Below, piece after piece: positions 16,901 to 28,100 of a stretch of DNA of 64,000 nt. Both the position numbers and the translations under genes were made by a program. The notes under the pieces were generated by a model that searched no databases, was not told the DNA's origin, and worked only from the letters and a program-made list of their open reading frames with translations. Numbering within the stretch: position 1 is the stretch's first letter; each line of letters opens with the position of its first letter. The DNA is from an uncultured Cyclobacteriaceae bacterium. Its GTDB lineage: Bacteria > Bacteroidota > Bacteroidia > Cytophagales > Cyclobacteriaceae. The stretch spans positions 22,495 to 86,494 of the forward strand of contig CANLOE010000012.1 in assembly GCA_947492745.1 (NCBI GenBank), read 5' to 3'.

Positions 16901-19106
16901 CTGTGTTACTACTTGCTTCATCCCTCTTTCCAAAACCCAGCGCCAGGACCCCGCCCTCATTTTCAAGGAACAGACCTTGCGCTGCGCGCTGTCCTTCTTT
17001 GGCAGGAGTGGTCGCCTCCTTGGTCCAGAAATCCATGTCCCGTAATTCATCATTCGGTATATCTCCTCCGTAGGTAGCTGAGAATAAGCGTATCTTTGAA
17101 GGCTTCAATTGGATGGACTTCAGCCTGTCCCCCATTCTTTCAGTATCCTTGGGCAACGATGAGGCGTAGAGCAAGTCCAGCCCCTCTTCCATTGTAAATA
17201 CATCAGCGATAGCAGCTGCGGTATACCTACCTGCTCCATGAGCAAGGAGTAAGTTCGGTTGCAGCCCCCAGCTCATCCATAACCTGGCCATGGACAGTTC
17301 TGCCATATACAGCAGTAGTGTATTGGCAATCAGGTCACCCTCGGCATCAGTGCTACCGGAGTCTCCTTTGCTCAAATCGAACCGATGGTCCCTGAGATCG
17401 ATTTGCAATAGCTTCTCGACATGCTTTGCCCCCTTATTCATATTTTGTTTGAAGACGGGTTCCGAATCATACAGGAGCTGGATCCAGCGGTGTTTTTCTC
17501 CACTGTAGCTCTTGGAGCAGAGAAATACAACTTTGGGATCTTCTATGGTCTGTTGTATCACAGATTTTTCGGCCTTACTTTTTAGGTCTTCGATCAAACC
17601 TGCCTTATCTCTACAAACAACAAATGCTTTGTAGGGGTATGTTTTCCTTCCTAAGTTCAGGGTATAGCCTACATCCGGGATATCTCCATCATTTTTCTTT
17701 TCTACCTCCTCAATGAGGTTTTTTAGCATTTGGTGCAATGAGGATTCACTTTTAGCCGATAAAGTAACAATCTGATAGGCCCGTTTTGAAGGATATCGAC
17801 TGGGTTCGGGAGCTTCACGAAGAATCAAATGTGCATTCGTCCCTCCAATACCGAAGGAGCTGACCCCGGCCCGTCTGGGAGATCCGTTGGTTTTCCAGTC
17901 CTTTAATGCCGTATTGACGTAGAAAGGGCTTTTCTTGAAGTCAATCAATGGATTGGCCTGTCTGTAATGCAAACTAGGCGGTATTCTTTCATTTTTCAGT
18001 GACAATGTGGTCTTGATAAGACTGGCCACTCCTGCGGCGGCATCTAAATGACCGATATTGGTTTTTACAGAACCAATCGCACAATACGATGTTCTGGAGG
18101 TATTCAGTCTGAAGGCTTGGGTAAGTGCGGCGATTTCTATCGGGTCCCCGATAGCCGTTCCGGTACCATGCGCCTCCACATAATCAATGGTATCGGGGTG
18201 GACATCGGCCATTAGCTGTGCATCAATGATAACTCCCGACTGCCCTTCTATGCTGGGTGCGGTAAAGCCTGCTTTCTCCGAGCCATCATTATTGATAGCT
18301 GTCCCTTCGATAACGGCATAAATGGTATCGTTATCTTCAATAGCATCGGCCAATCTTTTCAGCAGTACCACACCTACTCCTGCTCCCGGTACGACGCCCT
18401 GCGATTCACTATCGAAGGCACGGCAATGGCCATCGGGCGATAATATGCTCCCTTGTTCGTGGAGGTAGCCCGTTTGCTGCGGGGTAGAGATGCAGACACC
18501 TCCCGCCAAGGCTTTATCACACTCGTAGGTCTGTAGCCCTTGACATGCATAATGCACCGATACCAAAGAGGTCGAACAGGCTGTATTGATATTTACAGCT
18601 GGGCCTTTGAGGTTCAGCTTATAGGAAATCAAGGTAGCAATAGAATCGTTCATACTGTATATCATCGCCTTGTACTGACCTATCCGTTGGATTACTTCCT
18701 CCTTTCGTGGCATGATGTGATGGAGAAGATAGGTATTCATCCCCGCTCCCATGTAGACACCTGTCAGTTCTTCATGTCCGTCATTTCCATAACCACCATG
18801 TTCCAAAGCTTCAAATGAGCATTCCAGTGCCAATCGGTGTTGTGGAGAAAGTACTTCTGCCTCTCTCGGGGTAAATCCAAAAAATGAAGCATCAAAAAGC
18901 TCTATATCTTCTACGACCCCTTTTGCCTTGACATAGTTTTTATTTTGCAACTGGGCAGTGTCCACACCTGCCGTTCTCAACTCTTCATCGGAAAAAAAAC
19001 GAATGCCATTTTTTCCGTTTTCTATATTTTTCCAAAATTCATTGTGATTTTTGGCCATTGGGAACCTACCCGCAATCCCTATGATAGCTATATCTGTATT
19101 TTTCAT
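13959..19106 (-). CDS. Terminal PKS module: KS-(inactive AT)-KR-ACP-TE
   Basis: 1715 aa. KS (about 2-430): NTACSTSLVSVH, EAHGTGT, TNIGHLDAAAG, intact. AT-like segment (about 522-760): VVFLCSKSYSG stands where FPGQGSQ is expected, and AHGAG (about 17232-17246) replaces GHSxG, so the catalytic serine is lost; the domain is shortened. KR (about 825-1300): GGIYMITGGLGGVG, with Ser/Tyr/Asn in SSLSSVLGG...YAAANNY; no LDD motif, hinting at an A-type alcohol. ACP (about 1350-1432): DDFFELGGDSLLAI. TE (about 1445-1710): LLGGASLGGMIAYEMA and a late GDHLSM histidine. It starts 10 bp after the giant synthase, whose C-terminal serine-loaded PCP should be its donor. The product would be a beta-hydroxy acyl thioester released by the TE. 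Its layout is that of ordinary cis-AT modules, so it may be a recruit that lost its AT. Confidence 0.93.
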   Translation of the reverse strand: MKNTDIAIIGIAGRFPMAKNHNEFWKNIENGKNGIRFFSDEELRTAGVDTAQLQNKNYVKAKGVVEDIELFDASFFGFTPREAEVLSPQHRLALECSFEALEHGGYGNDGHEELTGVYMGAGMNTYLLHHIMPRKEEVIQRIGQYKAMIYSMNDSIATLISYKLNLKGPAVNINTACSTSLVSVHYACQGLQTYECDKALAGGVCISTPQQTGYLHEQGSILSPDGHCRAFDSESQGVVPGAGVGVVLLKRLADAIEDNDTIYAVIEGTAINNDGSEKAGFTAPSIEGQSGVIIDAQLMADVHPDTIDYVEAHGTGTAIGDPIEIAALTQAFRLNTSRTSYCAIGSVKTNIGHLDAAAGVASLIKTTLSLKNERIPPSLHYRQANPLIDFKKSPFYVNTALKDWKTNGSPRRAGVSSFGIGGTNAHLILREAPEPSRYPSKRAYQIVTLSAKSESSLHQMLKNLIEEVEKKNDGDIPDVGYTLNLGRKTYPYKAFVVCRDKAGLIEDLKSKAEKSVIQQTIEDPKVVFLCSKSYSGEKHRWIQLLYDSEPVFKQNMNKGAKHVEKLLQIDLRDHRFDLSKGDSGSTDAEGDLIANTLLLYMAELSMARLWMSWGLQPNLLLAHGAGRYTAAAIADVFTMEEGLDLLYASSLPKDTERMGDRLKSIQLKPSKIRLFSATYGGDIPNDELRDMDFWTKEATTPAKEGQRAAQGLFLENEGGVLALGFGKRDEASSNTESIKDPLRKEQADIRSLYETLGELWSENKDIDWEGFYAGEKRNRIPLPTYPWEKTYHWIDIDAGTTIENTPKPSSINSTPTKNTQVSEWFYEPVWIEKALLEPNRGKTADLSTCLFFTDEASINKKILKSMAAKGDTVVVVQVGTEFVKVSDLEYKIDPYEASDYDRLIQESIKSNLVPNHILHAWNLSQSHEKIDELSLSESLHLGFYSLNFLAKSIHEHLGTAQVLINVLSKGVHRVDKKERISPSKATLLGALKVIPQEFPTINCRSIDITALSQQHGKTGISIRPLVDELYRSEGKETCIAYRSGKRWVQEYKQKNIREESLKKETLKHGGIYMITGGLGGVGLNIAEYLAEQTQGTILLVNRSGFPDKGDWDTSLDISAPVKRKIERLRKMETGKATVLTYQADVSDEKQMRALITMIREKWGRLNGVVHAAALTGKDSFVPIKDIDRENSRKQFQAKIQGTNVLLSVLEKVELDFCVAFSSLSSVLGGLGFSTYAAANNYLDALVQKQHNSDKNSHWISVNWDSLQHEENLNGAVPVPKLGASMLEVSLSPKETTAAFERAMALIGKVPQIIVTASDLQSRIDQWIGGHPLPTALPSGKNEAVVKGRGAINSLMDIEQWLIAQWEQAIGTDNISREDDFFELGGDSLLAITMLTNINETFGTELSPSILMTTTTVEGLAETIGIRKENRPSPPPEGRIADLSIVKIQEGNPSKTPLILVHPVGGQVFFYQDLAKELPGDQPIYGYRAAGLEQGEEPIGKIEVMAKKYVEDLLLFQDRESYLLGGASLGGMIAYEMAQQLTALGKKVDLVALIDTPMAQDMPQKMESDANILFYMIDSLVEKVPFTLDHLEKLPPSERLTFAVENLKKALMEKSMEDQNHMLNEAQLDRVISVFKANTHAFYEYSPQPYNGRMVFFRALERRKNYDPDHPELPWIALAKRGIEIQVVPGDHLSMNLRPNVASIAEKMNELIRDER

Positions 19107-19116
19107 TATTGCCTGT

Positions 19117-22100
19117 TTAGTGTTTTTCTCCTGTAAGAATCATCTTTCTCTTATCAGACCTCTTTTTTCTTCTTTGCAGTACCTTTTCATTCTTTTGCGA
19201 CAGGTCCAAATGGTCGGCGATGTTCTCAATGGTGGCATATTGTAGGATTTCCATAATGGATATTTCCTTGCCCAGCTCACTCTGGATTCTTTGTTGCATT
19301 GTGATACCCAACAGGGAATTACCTCCTATATCAAAGAAATTATCCCGTATACCGACGCGTTCTACATCCAGTATTTCCTTCCATATTTCCAGCAATTGCT
19401 GTTGTGTTGTTGTATCGGGTTGTACAGTGCCATGGGTACCCTTTGCCGGCAATGCCATGTCCATCAGTTTTTTCCTATCCAATTTTCCACTATGACCGGT
19501 AGGAACACTATCGATAGCGATAAAAAAAGTGGGAACCATGTACTCAGGAAGGTATCCCAACAGGTGGTTTTTAAGGTGTTGTTCCTCTATGGCCATATCC
19601 TTGTCCAAGAGTGTGTAGTAGGCCACAAGGTAGGCTTCTTCTGCATCTTTCTTCGCTATGACCGCTGAGTCCCGAATACGGGCATGTTCATTCAGTACTG
19701 CCTGTATTTCCTCAAGCTCTATCCGAAAGCCCCTGATTTTGACCTGATGGTCCATCCTACCTAGGTAGGTCAGCGTTCCTTCAGGTGTCCATCGGGCCAG
19801 ATCTCCTGTTTTGTACATGCTTCCTTCTCCGAAAGGATTTTTGGGAAATTTCTCAGCGGTTAATTGTGCTTGGTTCAGGTATCCGCGGGCCAGTCCGATG
19901 CCTGCAATGCATAACTCTCCTGCCACTCCGATGGGTACCGGTCGGTGTTCTTCATCGACAACGAAGATCTGAATATTGGCTATCGGTCTACCGATAGATA
20001 TTGCCTCCCCCTGTTTATCGCAATGCCAAGCGGTAACATCGATGGCGGCCTCTGTAGGGCCGTACAGGTTGTACAGGGTGGCTGTATCAAAGGTCTCTAA
20101 AAAGCGGTCTTTGACATCTGTCCCCATGGCTTCGCCGCTACAGATGACCGTATGTAGGCTAGCACAGCTTCCCGATAGGCCCTTTTGGGCGAGAAATGCC
20201 TTGAGCATGGAGGGTACAAAGTGGAGAAGTGTGATTTTTCTACTTTCAATGATATCCAGAATATAGGCAGGGTCTATATGCCTACCGGGTGCTGCAAATA
20301 CTGACCGGGCTCCGTAGGATATCGGCCATAGTAGCTCCCAGACAGACACATCAAAACTAAAGGGGGTCTTTTGTAAGATGCAATCTTCTTTTTTCAGGGC
20401 ATATTCTTCCTGCATCCATTGGATGCGGTTGAGTATAGCGGCATGTTCGGTCATCACTCCTTTGGGCCTGCCCGTGGAACCTGAGGTATAGATCACATAA
20501 GCCAAATTACCCGAGGATACCTTTCGCTGCAACCTCCCTTTTACCTGTGTTATAGAGGTATTGTCCTCCCATGAGGGAGCCAGTGAAATGACCTCTATAC
20601 CCATGTCCTTGGAAATATTGTCCATGAGCTGCCCCAGATGCGCTTGGGTCAATACTATTTTCGTCTTGTTTTTTTCATTGCCCTGTACTATCCCATCCTG
20701 TAGCATATGGGCCATACGCGCTTCAGGGTAATCAGGGGCAATCGGCACATAGGCGCCTCCTGCTCGTAATATGGCCAGAATACCCACCAGCATTTCGATG
20801 GACCTTTCCATGCAGATACCGACCAAGGTATCGGGCATTACTCCTTGCTTTTGTAGGTAAATGGCCAACTGCTTGCTTCTTTGCTCTAGGACGGCATAGG
20901 TGATTTCCTCCTCCTTGAACATCACTGCGATTTGGTCGGGTGTCTTTTTTACCTGTGCCTCGAACAGTCCATGGAGGCACTTCATCTTGGGAAAATCAGT
21001 ATGGGTGTCATTGAAGCCCTCTAATAGCTGTTGTTTTTCCTCTTCTGCTATTATTCGGATATCTTTCACCGGTACCTGAGGATCCAAAACAACATCATCT
21101 ATTATTTTTTTATAATACCCTAGGTGTCTTTCCATGGTATCTTCCAAAAATAAGTCTTTCCGATACCTCAATTGTAGTTTGAACTTATCTCCCGTATCGA
21201 CGATATCCAATGTATATTCGTTGGTGATGGCCTGTTGGACACCCTCCATAGGGGATATCTTCTTGGAAACACCGATGTCTTCCACTTCCAATATATCATT
21301 GAAATTCTGATAATTGAAGGCTATCGGAAACAGATCGGTATCCTTACCTTTTGACAGGCCCAGTGTGGAAAGCAACTTGGGATAGGGGTACTGCACGTGG
21401 TCCATACTTACATTCAGATCGGAATTTAGTTGGCTGACCAAATCCGTAAACCTTTCCTTTCCATGTATCTGTGTTCTGGAAAGCATCATATTAATGTAAA
21501 AGCCTATGCTTTTTTCATATTTATCCGTAGGTCTACCCGCAGTAGGCATACTTATGACAATATCACCAGTGGCGGCCAACTTGTACAGTAACACTTTGAA
21601 TGCCGATAACATCAAGGCCGGTAGACCGACTTTCACCCGCTTGGCAGCCTGTCTCAAAATATCCAATTCCCGGCCTTCCATGGTGAGGGTCACGCTTCCA
21701 TCCTTCTCCCACGGTTCCAAATGCCTATTTTGAACTTGGTCATAGGGCAGCTCTAATTTGGAGGGCTTAGCTTGGAGTTTGCTTTCCCAGAAGGATAATG
21801 CTATTTTTCCCTCGCTACTATGGATGTAAGTGGATTCCCATTGGGCAAAATCTGCATAGCTAAGGTCTGGAATAACTTTTAAGGCCTTGTTTCCTTTGAC
21901 AAGCCTTTCGTACATCATTGCAAACTCATTCAGCAACAGCATTGCTGAAATACCATCGAATACAATATGATGAACAACAAAGAGCAAATAGGTCTTGTAC
22001 CCGTCGACTGCTTCCCTGACATAAAATCGCATGACTTCTTTGGAAAGGTCCATGGGACGATGGAGCAATCTTTTGAAAACCGACTCTATATCTTGGCCTT

Positions 22101-25100
22101 TTTGTAAAATCTGATTGTCTATTTCTATTTCCGATCCATCACTACGGGACAACTCTTGATAGGGTATACCCGTAGCACTGTCCGTTCTGAAAACTGTTCG
22201 AAGGTTCGGGTACTTTTCCCTTATTTTGCTGACCACGTCCGTAACAATCTCTACATCAATTTTCCCATCGATACGGAGTGCTATGGGGACATTGTAGGTG
22301 GTGGATTCAGGTTCTGCGACCTGCATGAACCAAAGTCCTTTTTGTCCCTCAGACAATGGTGAAGTCAAGGCAAGTTCTTCTTTATCGACAGGCGGTATAT
22401 CCCGCAGCGGTTTTTCATTAGTGACAGCAGATTCGAACAAGGCGAAAACGGAGTCAAAATTCTCCAAGCTCAGTACTTCGCTCATTCTTATATGGAGTCC
22501 GAACTCCTCATTGACCGCGCGGACAAATTTCATCATTTGAATAGAGCTGAATTCGTGATCGTACAGAGAACCATTCCTTTCAATGCTCTTCATGGGGACC
22601 TTGAGTATCCCTTCTACCAAAGCTTCGATCTTATCTCTCTGGTCATCGTCCATCTCTTCCAAAAGTGGGCTTTCGGACCCTTCGGTATATCCATCTCGAC
22701 CAGTAAGTTCAGGAGTTGCTTTTTCATTGGTGACGGCAGCTTCGAACAAAGCGAAAACGGAGTCAAAATTCTCCAAGCTCAGTACTTCGCTCATCCTGAT
22801 ACCAAGGCCGAACTCCTCATTGACCGCACGGACAAATTTCATCATCTGAATAGAGCTGAACTCATGATCGTACAGAGAACTGCCTCGCTCAATCCCGTCT
22901 ATGGGAACCTTGAGTATCCCTTCTACCAAAGCCTCGATTTTGTCCCGCTGTTCACTATCCATCTTTTCCAAAAGTGGGCTTTTCATCGCTTGGTTCTCCG
23001 AGGGCCTTACTGCCACCTTTTTCAAACATTGTAACACTTCGAATACCACTGATCTACCCGATTCTATGGCCCAAGGGATTCTTGGGCCGGGAAAGACCCA
23101 GTGCCCCGCCAGAAAAAAGTTCTGCCAAGGTGTTCTATGACTTAGGGTGTTTTCACCTATTTGGTCTGTAGTGATGGCCCAGCCGGAGATGGCTCCTTTG
23201 TAGTTAGAAGTGAACTTTTCCATAGTCAAGGGAGTGGCCAGCTCAGTGGTAAACATTTCATTGATCAAAGAAGGAAAAGCTTCTAAAAAGAGGGATGTCA
23301 AATGGTTTTCGACCTGTGCTTTGTTATTTTTCCAAAAGGCCTCACTGATGTACTTGACAGGCACCGTGACGATTAGATAGTCACCTCTTTCGGAAAGGGA
23401 TGCGTCCAATACCGTCGGGCATACAACATAGAGCATATTGGTATCAAAATGCTCCTTGAATTTTGTTTTCTTTTCATCCTCGAACGTAATCATGCCGTGT
23501 AGCAGTGCCCGTTCTTTATCGGTAAGTTTTTCCTTGATGCTTCCTTCAAAAAATACAGTGAGCACCACACTGGGCAAACAGGGTTTTCTTGTGGACAGTT
23601 GTTCCAAGTAGGCATGGCCCGATGCCTTACTTTTTTCTTGGATTTTGGTCATTAGTGGGTAGGGCGAGCCACAGAGCAATACCGTTTTCGCGCTGAAGGC
23701 TTTACCTTTTGCTATGACCCTTTTGATTTCTCCATTTTCAGCGTCAAAACGCTCCACACGGTGCCTATATTTTATATTACCGCCAAGGTTCTTGAATGTT
23801 TCTTCTAGGCTACGGATCAGTTTTTTCCATCCACCTTTGGGGTAGTATTGACTCGTTCCAAGAAAAGTGGTATACATCACTTTCATGGACAGGTAGGCTG
23901 TATCTTCCATTCTTTCTACAGGGTGTGTGAAAGGATTGTAGAAGTAATGATGAATTTCAGGAGAAAGGTGTTTTCCCAAGAATTCACCAAAGGTCAATCG
24001 ATCATAGTATTCGCTATTTCCAAAGTATCTTTCCTCATCGAACATTTCTTCAAATAGGTTGAAGATTTCCTCTTTATGTTCGGGAAAGATATCGGCGAAG
24101 GTGGACTGCAAGCCTTCTTTTGTACTCATTCCCAGAAGTTTAAAATCGGGTATCAAATGTGTGGTACAGGCACCACTGACATCAACCCTGTTTTGACTCA
24201 AGGGGGCCGGGATCCACTCTTGACGTATTTCAAGGTCTTTAAAGACCTGCTTGAATATAGGAGTGTTTTTCGGGTCGGGCACTACTGCTGAGATGGCATC
24301 GACATCATAGCCCTTTCTTTTATAATTCTGTAAGTATCCTCCGGGAATATTGTGCGCTTCCAGCAGCAGCACTTTTTTACCTTCTTTGGCCAGGTAACAA
24401 GCGGATACAAGGCCTGCAATACCAGCCCCTATGACAATGACATCGTAATGATCATCACTTCCTCCCGAAGCCCCAATCGGAGCCGGAATCTTGGAAGCTG
24501 TACCAAAAACCGCTTTATTACTGGCTAAAGACACATTTTCCAAAGTATCTAAAGGTCTTTTTTGTCGTGCAACTTGTTTCTCTTCGCGAATGATGGGCAA
24601 TCGCGGCTCGCTATCACCTATGTATTCTTCCAAGATAATATGAGCGTTGACACCTCCTACGGCATAACCATTGAGTGCAGCGCATTTAGGAGATGATCCG
24701 CTTTCCCAAGATTGGGCCTTATCGCTCAGAATCATGGAATGACCGGGATCGAGTTCTGTATTGATCCTATCCAAGCCTGGGATACCTGGTATGATCTTAT
24801 GCTCAAAGGCTTTGACCACTTTGATGATAGAGGCCATTCCTGCGGCAAGCTCTGGGTGCCCGACGGTAGGCTTTACACTACCGATGTGCCATTTTTTGTT
24901 AGGGTCAGTACTCAATTCTGCATAGGCCTCACTGATAGCTCCTAATTCTATGGCATCCGCTATTCTGTTGGCAATACCATGGGCCTCTACATAATCTATG
25001 TTCTCTGGTCTAACTTTTGATTTTTCAATACTTGTTTTTATTACCTGTTTCATTCCTTTGGCACTGGGGGCTTCTAAAGAGAATCCTCGCCCGGAATGAT

Positions 25101-28100
25101 ACACTGAACTACCTTTTACCAAAGCTAGAATTTTGTTGCCTGCCTTTTTGGCTTTTTCCAAAGGCTTTAAGAACAATACCCCAGCTCCCTCACTGCGAAC
25201 AAAGCCTTGGGCTTCATCGCAAAAACTACGGGTGACCCCATCCGCACTCAACAACTGTCTCATGCCATCTTCTATACTGAAGTCAAGTTCCTGATCGGAA
25301 ATCACGTTCACCCCTCCGACAATAGCTTGATCGCACTCTCCAAGCTGTATACTTTGTATGGCTTTGTGCAGCGCCACATAGGCACTGGTACAATAAGCAT
25401 TGACCACCTCGCTGGGGCCTTTCAGGTTCAATTGAAATGAAATTTTGTTAGGGATCAAGTAAGCCGCATAATCTTTAAATCCGACCGACTCCTCCTTAGC
25501 GTCCGGAAAAACCTGTTGGGCACCTATAAACACACCTGTACGACCTGTAGAGAGGCTTTCCTTGGTTATTCCCCAGTGCTTCATGGCTTTTCCTATAACT
25601 CCATAAATCAATTGCTGCTGACGGCTACAACTTGAAAATTCCGTACTTGTCATACCCAATAATGCTATATGTTCTTCCAAGCCATCTACCGTTATCCGGC
25701 CAAACGGGGAAGCATTTTCTTGAGCTATCACCCCATAGTCTTGGAGAAGTGCTTTTTCCCATAGGGCATTGGCATCTTTTGCTCCCGGAAAGACCCCTTC
25801 CATAGCTATGAATGCTATGGGGCTGGCCGCTTCGATGTACTCGTTGTTTTTCACAGGCAGTGAACTTTCAGCTTTGGTTACGGGTTGCTCTAAGACAACT
25901 TGTGGGGGTTCTGCCAAAGCAATTTGCTTAGCGTCAATTTCTGGATCTTCTTTTCTGGTATCTGCTTTGACCTGTTCATATACATAGCCTGATAGTTCGG
26001 CCAGTGTGGGATAATCGAAGAGTTTTGCCGCGACAATCTTCACATTGAACCGTTTGTTGATAGCACCCACCAATTCTACACCCAGTATAGAATCCAGCCC
26101 CAATTCATTAAAGGGTTTATCTTCTTTCAGATCTTTTTCCTCCAGGTATAACACTTCCATAAGCTGGTCTTTTAAAATGGTAAGTGTAAGTTCTTGACTA
26201 TTGATCAGGGGGTGTCCTGTGGCCGAGGTCATAATGGTTTTTTCCAATAGATCCGAGCCTCCATTTTCTACTTTTGCTTCAAAGGGTTTTTCCGTTGAAA
26301 AGGGTGAAATACCTTCATTTTTACCATTTGCTTTCCCGAGCACCATCTGGTCCTGGTTATCTACAGGATGTCGCTCCGGAGTCACCTCTAGCCCACTTTT
26401 TTGAATACCTGCTTTTGCCTGTTCGTGTACATAGGCTGCCAATTCTGTCAGTGTTGGGTAATTATAAAGTTTAGCAGCGACAATCTGGATATTAAAACGC
26501 TTGTTAATAGTGCCTACCCATTCTACACCAAGCAACGAATCCAAGCCCAATTCATCAAAGGACTTGTCCTCTCTCAAGTCTTTTTCCTCCAGGTACAGTA
26601 CTTCTATAAGTTGGTCTTTCAAGATGGCCAGGGTAAGTTCTTGGCTTTTGAGGGTAGTTTTTTCAGTAGTTATGGTTGAGCTTGCTGCCTTGCTTTGTGC
26701 AGCAAGATCCAAATCCGGATTCACATCCTCTACAGCAACAAGTGATATTTCATTCTTCATGACCATGGGCTCCGAAGGTCTTTCATCAATTGCTTCAAGG
26801 TGGATTTTACCTGAATTTGATTCTGTTCCCATTTGTGTTTTCGACGGGGCAGATCCATTGTGCAGGCTATCAAAGGAGTTTTCTCTAGCTACCCTGAACC
26901 AATAACGGTCCTTGGCAAAGGGATAGGTCGGAAGGCTAACCTTCTTGGGCCGATTGTCTTGGTCATACAGTAGTTCCCAATCCACTTCAACCCCTTTTAC
27001 CCATAACTGAGCGAGGGACCTGTTTTCTTTGTTTTTTATAGCTGTTTCTATGTAGGCTCTTCCTGCTTGACCTTCCAGCAAGAAATCATGGTCACTCTTA
27101 CTGATGCTACCGGTCAATGCCCTTGTTGGATGGCCTTTACTGTACGCTCCCAATTGTTCTTTCAACTCTTGAAGACTACCTACGTCCAGTGCCAGTCGTT
27201 CTTCCATGGGTTCTCTGCCTATTTGAAGGGTATAGGCGATATCGTGCAGGTCAACATCCTCATTTGACTTTAAGTAGTCTATCAGATCGGAGGCCCGCTC
27301 CCTCAGGCGATCAGGGTTCTTGGCGGATAATAGTATGATGGCGGGGTCTTCCCTATGATAGTCGGTAGTTCCTGAGATGTATTCCTCTACGATGAGGTGG
27401 GCATTGCTTCCTCCTGCTCCAAAACTACTGAGCCCTGCCAATCTTGGTCGGTTCCCGTTCACAGACCAATCTTCCAAATGTTGTTGTACCCTAAAGGGTG
27501 TCTTTTTGAAGTCTATGTTCTTATTCAAAATACGGGAGTGCAGGCTCGGCACCAGTTGTTTGTGCTTCATCTGTAAAAGGATCTTGGTCAAACCAGAGAT
27601 GCCCGCCGCAGATTCTGCATGACCGATATTGCTCTTCACACTTCCTATAGCGCAATATTGACCTTCTTTTGTACCCTCCTTGAACACCTTGCCCAAGCCT
27701 GATATTTCTATCGGGTCTCCCAAGCTCGTGCCTGTGCCATGGGCTTCTATATAACTGAAATCCGAGGGGCTTACCCCAGCTCTGTCCATGGCCTCTTTGA
27801 TGACCATGGCCTGCGCATTGGGATTGGGTACTGTATACCCATTGGTTTTTCCTCCATGGTTCAAGCTAGTGGACTTGATCACACCATAGATACGATCGCC
27901 ATCGGCCTCAGCACAGCTCAAAGGTTTCAGCAGTACGGCCCCAACGCCTTCTGAGGGCACATACCCTTCTCCACCTTCTCCAAAACTCTCACACCTGCCC
28001 TTATTGGACAGAAACCTACCTTGGCTGAGTACCTTGTATTTATTGGGGTGGATGCTCAAATTGACTCCTCCCGCAATGGCCATGCTGCAATGGCCGTTAT

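Noticed and set aside
16820..17545. Calling an active AT in the terminal module
   Set aside because: The GHSxG serine is replaced (AHGAG) and the N-terminal GQGSQ motif is gone.
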